Source of the DNA: a virus
DNA: 27,030 nt
Virus record (IMG/VR): IMGVR_UViG_3300046171_000269
Coordinates: 1-27,030 of that record
Strand: one strand, 5' to 3'
Translations under genes and position numbers: made by a program
In this document: piece after piece, positions 8,865-15,271 of the stretch
Position numbering within the stretch: the stretch's first letter is position 1
How the letters are laid out: each line of letters begins with the position of its first letter
Notes under the pieces: model-generated
What the model was told of the DNA's origin: nothing
Database searches by the model: none
The model's input: only the letters and a program-made list of their open reading frames with translations

Positions 8865-9472
8865 TGGCAATTAGAGTTGAAAAACCAGCATTCAATGTAA
8901 GGGAAAAGTTAACAGAACTTGACTCTGCTTCAATCCCTTATGAGAGAATGCCAAAAGGATCTGTAATTCAGGTGCAACACAAGTATTTTACTTCTTATAC
9001 ATCAGTCGGTGCAACAACAACACCAACTAAATTTTTTGATGTAAACATATATCCAAAAAGAAAAAGAAGTAAGTTTCTCGTTAATGCGATTATTTACTAT
9101 TCACACGGTGGCATAGGATCTTCCAATGCTGATGGATATGATTACTACTTTTATCTTTATAATAATGAACAACCAATTCATCAAAATACAAACTTAACAA
9201 GAGATTGGAATAACAGTTATAGCAATGATAATGCTTGGTACAAAACTGATGTTCCAATAGCTTCAAGCACTGCAACTCATTCTTTTAATTATTTTGCAAT
9301 TCATGAAAATGTGCAGATGTTAGATGACCCACAAGATTATGAAGTTGGTGAACCAATAAATTATAGTTTAAGATTTATGTGTCAAAACACATTGATATTG
9401 AATAGGGCATTACAATCAAATGGGCAGAATGGTGGAACAAGTAGTATTACAGTAATGGAGGTTGCTTCGTAA
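8864..9472 (+). CDS. Fibre-associated virion protein, unrecognised
   Basis: A 202-residue protein coupled to the long fibre by TAATG. The N-terminus (M-A-I-R-V-E-K-P-A-F-N-V-R-E-K-L near residues 1-16) resembles openings seen on marine phage structural proteins. It is followed by M-P-K-G-S-V-I-Q-V and an aromatic, beta-rich domain (Y-D-Y-Y-F-Y-L-Y near 90-97), plausibly a small jelly-roll head. No enzymatic motif is visible. Co-translation with the fibre and the following chaperone-like gene suggests a tip or collar component of the same fibre. Confidence 0.6.
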   Translation: MAIRVEKPAFNVREKLTELDSASIPYERMPKGSVIQVQHKYFTSYTSVGATTTPTKFFDVNIYPKRKRSKFLVNAIIYYSHGGIGSSNADGYDYYFYLYNNEQPIHQNTNLTRDWNNSYSNDNAWYKTDVPIASSTATHSFNYFAIHENVQMLDDPQDYEVGEPINYSLRFMCQNTLILNRALQSNGQNGGTSSITVMEVAS

Positions 9473-9834
9473 TGAATATTGCAGATGTATTAGGTACAAA
9501 TTATGGTACAAAATGTTGGATGTTAACTTCACCAGATGATTATTCTGCATTGGAGTGGAAAGATGCCTCTGAAAAACCAACTGAAGAACAATTAAGAAAT
9601 GAATTATCTGCGTTAGAAAATGCAGAACCAATGCGTCGTTTGCGTATTCGTAGAGATGAATTGCTAAAAGAAACTGATTGGAGTCAGGGAAAAGATGTTC
9701 CTGTTGGGATACAATCTTCTTATGTTAATTATAGACAACAACTTCGTGATTTACCAAGCACTGCTACACCTGTATTAGATGAAAGCACTGCTGTGGGTAT
9801 TGCAAGTGTCACTTGGCCAACGAAACCATCCTAA
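9472..9834 (+). CDS. Phage tail assembly chaperone-like protein
   Basis: A 120-residue protein coupled to the gene before it by TAATG. Residues about 60-110 contain R-R-D-E-L-L-K-E-T-D-W-S ... Y-V-N-Y-R-Q-Q-L-R-D-L-P, the pattern of the phage tail-fibre assembly chaperone domain (R-x-x-L-L-x-x-T-D-W ... Y-R-Q-x-L-R-D). Such proteins usually follow the fibre gene they help fold, as here. Residues 1-45 are less conserved in character. The stop is immediately followed by a late promoter. Confidence 0.75.
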   Translation: MNIADVLGTNYGTKCWMLTSPDDYSALEWKDASEKPTEEQLRNELSALENAEPMRRLRIRRDELLKETDWSQGKDVPVGIQSSYVNYRQQLRDLPSTATPVLDESTAVGIASVTWPTKPS

Positions 9835-9840
9835 TAAATA
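9833..9840 (+). promoter_or_regulatory. T4-type late promoter, AATAAATA
   Basis: AATAAATA followed by ACTAAAAAGATATATG, the commonest form of the cassette leader. It lies 13 bases before the ATG at 9854. Confidence 0.6.
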
Positions 9841-9853
9841 ACTAAAAAGATAT

Positions 9854-10090
9854 ATGTCAACTTTAAGAGCAAATGTTATCGACTCAGCAGTTAGTACTGA
9901 GTTTAAAGATACGGTCACTGCAAATGGTGATAAGCAGTGGGTGGACTCTTATGGTGTCATAAAAACAAATCGTAATAACATTGGTGAAGATGTAACCATA
10001 CCATCAGGAACTAACGGACTATCAACAGGCCCAGTTTCAATCAATAGTGGTTTCACTGTAACTGTAAATGGAGAGTGGGTGATAGTATGA
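9854..10090 (+). CDS. Mini-fibre protein, copy 1 of a tandem pair
   Basis: A 78-residue protein. It starts M-S-T-L-R-A-N-V-I-D-S, contains E-F-K-D and K-Q-W-V-D-S-Y-G-V-I-K near 17-20 and 27-37, and ends G-P-V-S-I-N ... G-E-W-V-I-V. It is clearly paralogous to the next gene and its C-terminus matches the fibre at 4745. The N-terminal motif matches those of full-length fibres, so it looks like a fibre reduced to attachment motif plus C-terminal cap. The function is unknown; it may be a short attachment or plug protein at the same site. Confidence 0.65.
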   Translation: MSTLRANVIDSAVSTEFKDTVTANGDKQWVDSYGVIKTNRNNIGEDVTIPSGTNGLSTGPVSINSGFTVTVNGEWVIV

Positions 10091-10326
10091 GTAAACTAAT
10101 TGTCAACACGATTGATTCAAGATCAGCAAGCACAGAATTTAAAGATATAATCACTGCAAATCATAGTAAGCAGTGGGTAGATAAATATGGTGTAATCAAG
10201 GCATTTAAAAATACCATTGATGAAAATGTTACTATACCTTCAGGTACAAACGGTGTCAGTGCAGGGACAATCACAATCACTTCAGGATATGCAGTCACCG
10301 TTCAGGGTGAATGGAGGATCGTATGA
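10087..10326 (+). CDS. Mini-fibre protein, copy 2 of a tandem pair
   Basis: A 79-residue protein whose ATG overlaps the previous stop (ATGA). The in-frame GTG/ATG at 10075 would add four residues but lacks the conserved M-S-K-L-I-V-N-T-I-D-S start. It aligns nearly end to end with its neighbour: T-E-F-K-D-I-I-T-A-N, K-Q-W-V-D-K-Y-G-V-I-K, V-T-I-P-S-G-T-N-G, and a G-E-W-R-I-V end. It is followed by a full fibre with the same N-terminal motif, again by an ATGA overlap, so three related starts occur in succession. Confidence 0.65.
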   Translation: MSKLIVNTIDSRSASTEFKDIITANHSKQWVDKYGVIKAFKNTIDENVTIPSGTNGVSAGTITITSGYAVTVQGEWRIV

Positions 10327-11780
10327 CAAGTAAGTTAGTTGTAAATACAATTGAAGCAGATACTGGTATATCATCAGTATCATTTGCAAGTAGTATCAGC
10401 ATGGATTCTACTTCCAAGTTTCATTTCAGTGCAGCAGGAGTTGATATCGGTGCAGATACAAATATAAATCGACCAGCAGCAGGAGTCTTAGGTTTTAATA
10501 TTAGTGGTGCAGAGAAACTTCGTATTGATACAAACGGTCATTTGAATACAAGTGGTATCGTTACAGCAGCAAACTTTAAAAGTGGTGTTACCAATGTTCA
10601 TAACTTAGGAGTAACACTTACAGGTGGCCAGTTGGATGTAGGAAGTAATATTAAAATTGGAACTGCTGGAGTTGTAACAGCAACATCATTTGTTGGTAGT
10701 GGTGCAAACCTAACAGGAGTATCAGGAGTATCAGTCGCAAACCAAGCAGATAATAGATTAATAACTGCGACAGGAACAACAGATGCATTAAATGCTGAAG
10801 CAAACTTGACCCTTGGTAATAATCTTCAGTTCACTACCACTGCTAATGGTCACGCAGTAATATTAAAGTCAACAGGAAATTATTATAATAAACTTTCATT
10901 TGATAGTGGTAATACATCTGCTGGTGGTTCACTTGCATTTATTGATTTTAGTTGGGATGGCGATAAAGTAGCAGATATATTTGCAGTGGCTGGTTCTGAT
11001 ACAACCAATAAAGATGATGGTCATTTAGTTTTCAGAACTTCACCATCTCAAGGTAGTATAGCAGAAAGACTTCGCATAGCATCTGATGGAAAAATTACTG
11101 TTGCTGCTAATAGTGATATTAGATTTACAAACGGAACTTGGACTGGAGAGGTAGCTGGTAAGATACAACAAAATTCAAATAATTTATACATTCAAGGTGG
11201 AACTGGAGGAATTAGATTTAGACATGCTTCATCAGGAGTCAATCAATTCTCAATGACCAATGGTGGAGATTTTCAGATAACAAATGGGAATGTAGTAGTT
11301 GCGTCTGGTCATGGTATTGATTTCTCTGCTGCAAGTGGAAGTGGTAGTGGAAGTGATAGTTCGCTTTTGGACGACTATGAAGAAGGCTCTTGGAGTCCTC
11401 TTTGGTCTGATGCAACATCTGGAGGCACAACAACTTCCAATAATATGCATGGTAGATATACAAAAGTAGGTAAATTAGTAACAGCACATTTTTGGACTTG
11501 GGGATTACCAGTACAAGGAACAAATAACGCAATGTATTTACAAGGTTTACCTTTTGCTTCTGGTACAATTGGTGCAACTTTTCATCCTATTGGTTGTGCT
11601 TTTTTTAATATGGGTGCTGATAATTATCATAACTTAGGTCTTCGTCTTGCCAACAATGTCACTTATGCTCCTTTGCTATTCTGTCGTAAAGATCCGGGTG
11701 ATAAAACTCCTGCTTTATTTAGTGGTTTTATTAATTATTATACGAACTTTGAAGGAACAATTACATATTTAACAGCATAA
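10323..11780 (+). CDS. Tail fibre / receptor-binding protein
   Basis: About 485 residues from the ATG at 10323, chosen over 10311 because it overlaps the upstream stop (ATGA) and gives the cassette N-terminus M-T-S-K-L-V-V-N-T-I. Beta-repeat shaft segments include A-E-K-L-R-I-D-T-N-G and G-V-V-T-A-T-S-F-V-G-S-G-A-N-L-T. A block near residues 84-133 is shared with the long fibre at 5719. G-H-G-I-D-F-S-A-A-S-G-S-G-S-G-S leads to D-D-Y-E-E-G-S-W and a C-terminal domain with G-R-Y-T-K-V-G-K-L-V. The C-terminal 130 residues differ from the other fibres. Confidence 0.75.
   Translation: MTSKLVVNTIEADTGISSVSFASSISMDSTSKFHFSAAGVDIGADTNINRPAAGVLGFNISGAEKLRIDTNGHLNTSGIVTAANFKSGVTNVHNLGVTLTGGQLDVGSNIKIGTAGVVTATSFVGSGANLTGVSGVSVANQADNRLITATGTTDALNAEANLTLGNNLQFTTTANGHAVILKSTGNYYNKLSFDSGNTSAGGSLAFIDFSWDGDKVADIFAVAGSDTTNKDDGHLVFRTSPSQGSIAERLRIASDGKITVAANSDIRFTNGTWTGEVAGKIQQNSNNLYIQGGTGGIRFRHASSGVNQFSMTNGGDFQITNGNVVVASGHGIDFSAASGSGSGSDSSLLDDYEEGSWSPLWSDATSGGTTTSNNMHGRYTKVGKLVTAHFWTWGLPVQGTNNAMYLQGLPFASGTIGATFHPIGCAFFNMGADNYHNLGLRLANNVTYAPLLFCRKDPGDKTPALFSGFINYYTNFEGTITYLTA
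10572..10721 (+). repeat. Shared fibre block, copy 2 (mate at 5827-5976)
   Basis: Gap-free counterpart of 5827-5976. Confidence 0.75.
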
Positions 11781-11783
11781 ATA
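11776..11783 (+). promoter_or_regulatory. T4-type late promoter, CATAAATA
   Basis: CATAAATA with the upstream stop codon embedded, followed by GTCAAAAAGATATATG. It lies 13 bases before the ATG at 11797. Confidence 0.65.
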
Positions 11784-11796
11784 GTCAAAAAGATAT

Positions 11797-12885
11797 ATGT
11801 CAATTCTAAGTGTAGATACAATACAACCAATCGGAAGTGGTAGCACAGTAACTCTGAATTCTGCAAAGATTGTTGTTGGAACTGGTATTACATTTGAATC
11901 AAACGGACAAGCAATATATGCAGGTATTATCACTGCAACATCATTTAGTGGGAGTGGTGCAAACTTAACTTCATTGCCAGCACAAGCAACTATCGCAAAC
12001 AATGCAGATAATAGAGTTATAACTGGTGGTAGTGGTGTTAACTTAAATGGTGAAGCAAACTTAACTTTTGATGGAACAGAATTAAAGATAGGTGGAGACT
12101 CTAGTGTCGCTGGTACTTTTGGATTAGAGGTTTATAATACTGCTAGTAATGAAGGAACTGCACTAATTGCTGGTACACAAGGTGCAAGACTTGATATTAT
12201 GGACACAGGTTCATCAGAAAGACTTAGAATCTCTGCTTCTGGTGCAATATATTTTATATCATATAAGAGTGGTGACGATATTATATTTCAAAACACAACT
12301 GGATCAGGAACAGCAGAAGTACTTCGTGTCAAATCTGATGGTAATGTTTCAATAGCTGATGGAAATTTAATTGTGGCGAATGGTCATGGTATTGACTTCT
12401 CTGCTACTAGTGACAGTGGTAATGGAACGATGGGAAATGAACTTTTCGATGATTATGAAGAAGGCTCGTGGACTCCATCATTTAGTACAGCAAATTCTTC
12501 TGGAACACTTGGAAGTTTGGCATATACTTATCAAGAGGGAAGATATGTAAAAATTGGGTCTACAGTTTATATAGAGGGTGCATTGAGAACATCAAGTGTT
12601 GCTAATAATGGAAATGGTACATATGATATTGCTGGTCTACCCTTTACTAATACTTCTGGTGGAACTAATGGAACTGCTGGTATCATTCTTTGTGGTTCAC
12701 AATTTAGTTGGACTAATGCTCCACATCAATTTAGTCCGCTTGCTAGTGCTACATATATGCGAGCAAGAGGGGGAATATCTGTTGGAGATGCGACTTATAC
12801 AAATGGTTACACTGCAGATTTTAACACCAGTTCTGGTTCACATAACAGAGTTTATTTTAGTGGAACATATAGTGTTGATTTCTAG
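11797..12885 (+). CDS. Tail fibre / receptor-binding protein
   Basis: A 362-residue protein starting M-S-I-L-S-V-D-T-I-Q, a variant of the cassette attachment motif. It has V-G-T-G-I-T-F and I-T-A-T-S-F-S-G-S-G-A-N-L-T shaft repeats, then a 124-base block (11961-12084) matching 3204-3327 without indels. S-S-E-R-L-R-I-S and A-E-V-L-R-V-K-S-D-G-N are fibre-type repeats. D-D-Y-E-E-G-S-W-T-P introduces the C-terminal domain with G-R-Y-V-K-I-G-S-T-V. It is the last gene of the fibre cassette. Confidence 0.75.
   Translation: MSILSVDTIQPIGSGSTVTLNSAKIVVGTGITFESNGQAIYAGIITATSFSGSGANLTSLPAQATIANNADNRVITGGSGVNLNGEANLTFDGTELKIGGDSSVAGTFGLEVYNTASNEGTALIAGTQGARLDIMDTGSSERLRISASGAIYFISYKSGDDIIFQNTTGSGTAEVLRVKSDGNVSIADGNLIVANGHGIDFSATSDSGNGTMGNELFDDYEEGSWTPSFSTANSSGTLGSLAYTYQEGRYVKIGSTVYIEGALRTSSVANNGNGTYDIAGLPFTNTSGGTNGTAGIILCGSQFSWTNAPHQFSPLASATYMRARGGISVGDATYTNGYTADFNTSSGSHNRVYFSGTYSVDF
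11961..12084 (+). repeat. Shared fibre block, copy 2 (mate at 3204-3327)
   Basis: Gap-free counterpart of 3204-3327 in the last fibre gene. Confidence 0.8.
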
Positions 12886-12886
12886 G

Positions 12887-12917
12887 ATGAACAAGAGTTC
12901 ATATAGTGTGCTATACT
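12887..12917 (+). promoter_or_regulatory. Small hairpin and possible early promoter before glutaredoxin
   Basis: ATGAAC-AAGA-GTTCAT (12887-12902) is a perfect 6-bp hairpin right after the last fibre stop. It is followed by TATACT at 12912-12917, a good sigma-70 -10 hexamer, about 40 bases before the glutaredoxin ATG. No convincing -35 was found, so the promoter call is tentative. Confidence 0.35.
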
Positions 12918-12958
12918 AAGAAAACATTAAATTTATAAATTATTACTTTAAGGGTCAT

Positions 12959-13198
12959 ATGAACTTTACGGTTTACTCAAAGGAAGGATGCGATTATTGT
13001 GAGAGAATTAAAACAGTGTTGAGGTTGACAGGTTGTACATATGTGGTCTATAATTTAGAGGAAGACTTTACAAGAGAAGAATTTATTGCAGAATTTGGCG
13101 AGGGATCAACATTCCCTCAAGTGTCTTGTGATGGAAAAAAGATAGGAGGATCAATTGAAACAGTTAAATTCCTCAGAGAACAACAAAAGGTTTCCTGA
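12959..13198 (+). CDS. grx: Glutaredoxin
   Basis: A 79-residue thioredoxin-fold protein with the dithiol active site C11-D-Y-C14 and the cis-Pro motif T-F-P-Q-V at 51-55 followed by G-G-S, as in glutaredoxins. It lacks the T4 thioredoxin nrdC length and motif and matches the short glutaredoxins common in T4-like cyanophages. The expected role is reduction of disulphides, for example as electron donor to ribonucleotide reductase. The start is preceded by TAAGGGTCAT with an AAGG ribosome-binding core. The 3' end overlaps the next gene by about 44 bases. Confidence 0.9.
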   Translation: MNFTVYSKEGCDYCERIKTVLRLTGCTYVVYNLEEDFTREEFIAEFGEGSTFPQVSCDGKKIGGSIETVKFLREQQKVS

Positions 13199-13397
13199 TC
13201 CACTAAATAATTCCAACATCCATTTCGATCGCGGGGTGGAACTCATCTTAAGGGGAGGTAAAAAGAAACCTAAAACCTTTCAAATTCAATTTGATCGGTT
13301 CTTAAATTTCTTTAAACGAGAAATCGAAATTAACTTTGCATTCTCAGTGAATGTAAAAAAACTATCCTCCGGAGAAAAAGATGACTTTAGAAGTTAG
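13155..13397 (+). CDS. Conserved basic cyanophage protein, function unknown
   Basis: An 80-residue basic protein. The core N-N-S-N-I-H-F-D-R-G-V-E-L-I-L-R-G, then K-P-K-T-F-Q-I-Q-F-D-R-F-L-N-F-F, is recognisable as a small conserved protein of T4-like cyanophages. The ATG at 13155 lies inside the glutaredoxin gene; no better ATG is available downstream, and the conserved core begins near residue 15, so the true start could be a little later. A late-promoter-like ACTAAATA at 13202-13209 lies within this N-terminal stretch. The gene ends 17 bases inside the next one. Confidence 0.6.
   Translation: MKQLNSSENNKRFPDPLNNSNIHFDRGVELILRGGKKKPKTFQIQFDRFLNFFKREIEINFAFSVNVKKLSSGEKDDFRS
13202..13209 (+). 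promoter_or_regulatory. Possible late promoter, ACTAAATA
   Basis: ACTAAATA just after the glutaredoxin stop matches the variant late octamers elsewhere in the window. It would serve the genes from 13381 onward. Confidence 0.4.
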
Positions 13398-13614
13398 TTT
13401 AGTTATAGGTTCTTTTGTTACATTACTATTCTTTATTACAGGAATACTAATTGGTTGGACAGCAAGAGAATATATGAAAAACTATCGGGAAGTGCCAAGG
13501 CCACACCCAGAAATGTTTGATACTCAAGGAAACTTGATACCTGACGATATTGTAGCATTCAGATTTGAAAATTATGACAGCGAAAACAGCGAAGAAGACG
13601 ACTACCAAACCTAA
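13381..13614 (+). CDS. Small single-span membrane protein
   Basis: A 77-residue protein. A GGAG ribosome-binding site lies seven bases before the ATG. Residues about 5-27 form one strongly hydrophobic segment (L-V-I-G-S-F-V-T-L-L-F-F-I-T-G), followed by a basic stretch and a soluble tail with P-H-P-E-M-F-D-T-Q-G-N-L-I-P and a highly acidic end. The H-P-E-M-F-D ... G-N-L-I-P wording is conserved in T4-like cyanophages. The topology is probably N-out, C-in, with the acidic tail cytoplasmic (inference). The function is unknown. Confidence 0.7.
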   Translation: MTLEVSLVIGSFVTLLFFITGILIGWTAREYMKNYREVPRPHPEMFDTQGNLIPDDIVAFRFENYDSENSEEDDYQT

Positions 13615-14167
13615 AACGGTTAGAGTTGCAAAACTTCCAGAATTACCACTAAAACCATTTGCTTTTGAAGTATTTGATTTAGCATCTAAACAAAGATCAA
13701 AGGCAAAAAAGGTTGAGGTATTACAGAAATATGGTGACTTATCACTCAAAGTGATATTGAAGTGGAACTTTGACACCAGTATTACATCTGTATTACCAGA
13801 GGGTGAAGTGCCATACACAGGATATGATCAGCAGACTACGAAAGGTGGAACTCTTACCACTAAAATTTCACAAGAAGTTCGTAGAATGCATGAGGCTGGA
13901 TCTTTTTCATTAGGATCAAGCGATCAAGAAGGACATACAACCATTCGTCGTGAGTCAAAACATTTTTATCGCTTTGTAAGAGGTGGTGATGATGCAATGA
14001 ATTCGATTCGTCGTGAGACTATGTTCATTAATATTCTTGAGGGATTACATCCATTAGAGGCAGATATTATTGTTCTTGTGAAGGATGGAAAACTTGAAGA
14101 CAGGTATAAGATAACTAAAGATGTAGTAGCAGAAGCATTTCCTGATATCGTATGGGGTGATGCATAA
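13574..14167 (+). CDS. Conserved cyanophage protein, DUF6433-like
   Basis: A 197-residue protein. The ATG at 13574 is preferred over an in-frame TTG at 13565. It overlaps the membrane-protein gene by 41 bases. The N-terminus is a run of Lys/Thr/Ala (M-T-A-K-T-A-K-K-T-T-T-K), possibly a flexible or nucleic-acid-contacting tail. The body contains F-A-F-E-V-F-D-L-A-S-K-Q-R-S-K-A-K-K-V-E-V-L-Q-, split by a Y-G-D-L-S-L-K-V-I-L-K-W-N-F-D segment, and ends D-I-V-W-G. I associate this with the cyanophage family DUF6433, from memory. The function is unknown. A repeated R-R-E-S/T motif (residues about 139 and 157) is visible. Confidence 0.65.
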   Translation: MTAKTAKKTTTKPKTVRVAKLPELPLKPFAFEVFDLASKQRSKAKKVEVLQKYGDLSLKVILKWNFDTSITSVLPEGEVPYTGYDQQTTKGGTLTTKISQEVRRMHEAGSFSLGSSDQEGHTTIRRESKHFYRFVRGGDDAMNSIRRETMFINILEGLHPLEADIIVLVKDGKLEDRYKITKDVVAEAFPDIVWGDA

Positions 14168-14499
14168 TGGCTAAAACAGCAGCAAAACCAAAGGAAATTG
14201 TGGAACCAAAACTAGATGGATCAAAATATTCGTGCCAAGTAATACTTGAGAAGTGCACACTTGAACAGGCTTATGATAGGTCATTGCCAACTGATGCAAG
14301 ACTCATTCGTTATAAGGTAGATGGTAAAGATTTTCTTGATGTCACGAGATCTGCAAAGGCAGCAAATATATTTGACTTATACTTTGATACTTATGGTAAG
14401 GGTTCTCTACAATCAATTGATTATGGGAAAGGAACCATCTCACCCGGTCAGTGGGGTTATGTATCTCCTTCTGATGCTAAAAAGAAAAAGCGAAGATAG
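14167..14499 (+). CDS. Conserved cyanophage protein, function unknown
   Basis: A 110-residue protein coupled to the previous gene by TAATG. It starts with an Ala/Lys/Pro tail like its upstream neighbour, then has L-P-T-D-A-R-L-I-R-Y-K-V-D-G and A-A-N-I-F-D-L-Y-F-D, and ends G-Q-W-G-Y-V-S-P followed by a basic cluster (K-K-K-K-R-R). Paired expression with the DUF6433-like gene suggests a joint role. A terminator follows 11 bases after the stop. Confidence 0.65.
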   Translation: MAKTAAKPKEIVEPKLDGSKYSCQVILEKCTLEQAYDRSLPTDARLIRYKVDGKDFLDVTRSAKAANIFDLYFDTYGKGSLQSIDYGKGTISPGQWGYVSPSDAKKKKRR

Positions 14500-14510
14500 T
14501 TTTCATATAT

Positions 14511-14537
14511 GCCGGAAAAAAACTCCGGCTATTTTTT
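14511..14537 (+). terminator. Rho-independent terminator
   Basis: GCCGGA (14511-14516) pairs with TCCGGC (14524-14529) around an A-rich loop and is followed by TATTTTTT. It closes the 12959-14499 gene block. Confidence 0.85.
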
Positions 14538-14641
14538 CGTGTGTAGGGTTTTTACGAAAAGAAAACCAATTATTTAGACTAAGAATTGGTTAAAAACAGG
14601 TTAAATGTAAAGATTTTCTTAAATTGTAACACAAGTTACAA
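14534..14641. repeat. Chain of three perfect inverted repeats
   Basis: TTTTCGT (14534-14540) with ACGAAAA (14554-14560), AACCAATT (14564-14571) with AATTGGTT (14584-14591), and TTGTAAC (14624-14630) with GTTACAA (14635-14641). The last ends six bases upstream of a -35 box and is operator-like. No open frame is convincing in this stretch. Confidence 0.6.
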
Positions 14642-14647
14642 AAATAC

Positions 14648-14676
14648 TTGACTATATAGAGTGAATGTGTTAATAT
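14648..14676 (+). promoter_or_regulatory. Sigma-70-type early promoter
   Basis: TTGACT (14648-14653), a 17-base spacer, then TAATAT (14671-14676). It lies about 20 bases before the ATG at 14696 and is of the type read by unmodified host RNA polymerase. Confidence 0.7.
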
Positions 14677-14695
14677 AGACACATCGTTCATCCAA

Positions 14696-14902
14696 ATGAT
14701 AGAAGTTGCATTGCTATCTTCACTCCTCACACAACATGTTCTTGGACATTGGACAATGACATGCCAACAGTGGAACCAAAATCGGGCAGAGATTCTCAGT
14801 GATGATAATCACATACCTGATGCTAAAGAGTATCTTATAGATTACTTCTATAGCAAAGTGGAAGATAAAAATTGTAAACCATATACATTAGGACGCAAGT
14901 AA
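14696..14902 (+). CDS. Small two-Cys protein with hydrophobic N-terminus
   Basis: A 68-residue protein. The N-terminal segment V-A-L-L-S-S-L-L (about 4-11) is hydrophobic, followed by one Cys near residue 23 and another near residue 60, close to the C-terminal G-R-K. There is no ribosome-binding site; the ATG instead follows the sequence CGTTCATCC at 14685-14693. The end of the gene lies inside the repeated GGACGCAA element. Size, layout and flanking elements match the gene at 14932, and I recognise the general type from cyanophage early regions. It may be exported and disulphide-linked (inference). The function is unknown. Confidence 0.55.
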   Translation: MIEVALLSSLLTQHVLGHWTMTCQQWNQNRAEILSDDNHIPDAKEYLIDYFYSKVEDKNCKPYTLGRK

Positions 14903-14929
14903 GCCGACTCGGAACGGGTTCGTTCATCC
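14891..14929 (+). promoter_or_regulatory. Repeated structured leader element, copy 1 (glutamine-II-riboswitch-like wording)
   Basis: GGACGCAAGTAAG at the start and CGTTCATCC at the end bracket CGACTCGGAACGG. A second, diverged copy lies at 15090-15129. The two end motifs resemble the conserved strings of the glnA/downstream-peptide RNA family known from marine cyanobacteria and a cyanophage; I infer relationship, not ligand binding. It ends two bases before the ATG at 14932. Confidence 0.45.
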
Positions 14930-14931
14930 CT

Positions 14932-15108
14932 ATGTACCACATTCTTCTTAGTCTAATAGCGATTGGAGCACCACTTGATTGTGAGACCTCTGCTGAACTA
15001 TTAGATTCTGCAAGTAATAATCCTGATAAATCTGAGAGATTGGAAATAGCAAGGGTTGTGGTCGCACATACTGATCCAGTATGTTTTGGGGACGCAAAAG
15101 ACGACTGA
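14932..15108 (+). CDS. Small two-Cys protein, likely exported
   Basis: A 58-residue protein. It starts M-Y-H-I-L-L-S-L-I-A-I-G-A-P-L-D-C, a short hydrophobic leader running up to Cys17, then a charged helical middle, with a second Cys near residue 52 (P-V-C-F-G-D). The two-Cys layout, tiny size and placement between copies of the GGACGCAA / CATCC element repeat those of the gene at 14696. The start is set by the element's CATCC, two bases upstream, rather than by a purine-rich ribosome-binding site. The function is unknown. Confidence 0.55.
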   Translation: MYHILLSLIAIGAPLDCETSAELLDSASNNPDKSERLEIARVVVAHTDPVCFGDAKDD

Positions 15109-15129
15109 AGGAACGGATTTAAAACATCC
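15090..15129 (+). promoter_or_regulatory. Repeated leader element, copy 2 (diverged)
   Basis: GGACGCAA, CGACT, GGAACGG and CATCC recur in the same order and spacing as at 14891-14929, with a more AT-rich end. It precedes the DUF4278-like gene at 15151. Confidence 0.4.
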
Positions 15130-15150
15130 AACTACTTTAGGAGAAACTCA

Positions 15151-15270
15151 ATGGCAAAAGTCACTTATCGTGGTGTTACTTATGACACCGAAACTCGCGT
15201 ACAAGAGCAGAAAACTCAAGAGCCTCAGAAACTTGTTTACAGAGGTATCGCTGTAAAAGGAGACAAGTAA
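15151..15270 (+). CDS. DUF4278-like small protein
   Basis: A 39-residue protein with a strong ribosome-binding site (AGGAG at 15139-15143). It has Y-R-G-V-T-Y-D near residues 6-12 and a second, matching Y-R-G-I near residues 31-34. Y-R-G-V/I repeats are the signature of DUF4278, a family of short proteins in cyanobacteria and their phages, supporting a cyanobacterial host. The function is unknown. It is followed after one base by another mini-gene. Confidence 0.65.
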   Translation: MAKVTYRGVTYDTETRVQEQKTQEPQKLVYRGIAVKGDK

Positions 15271-15271
15271 G

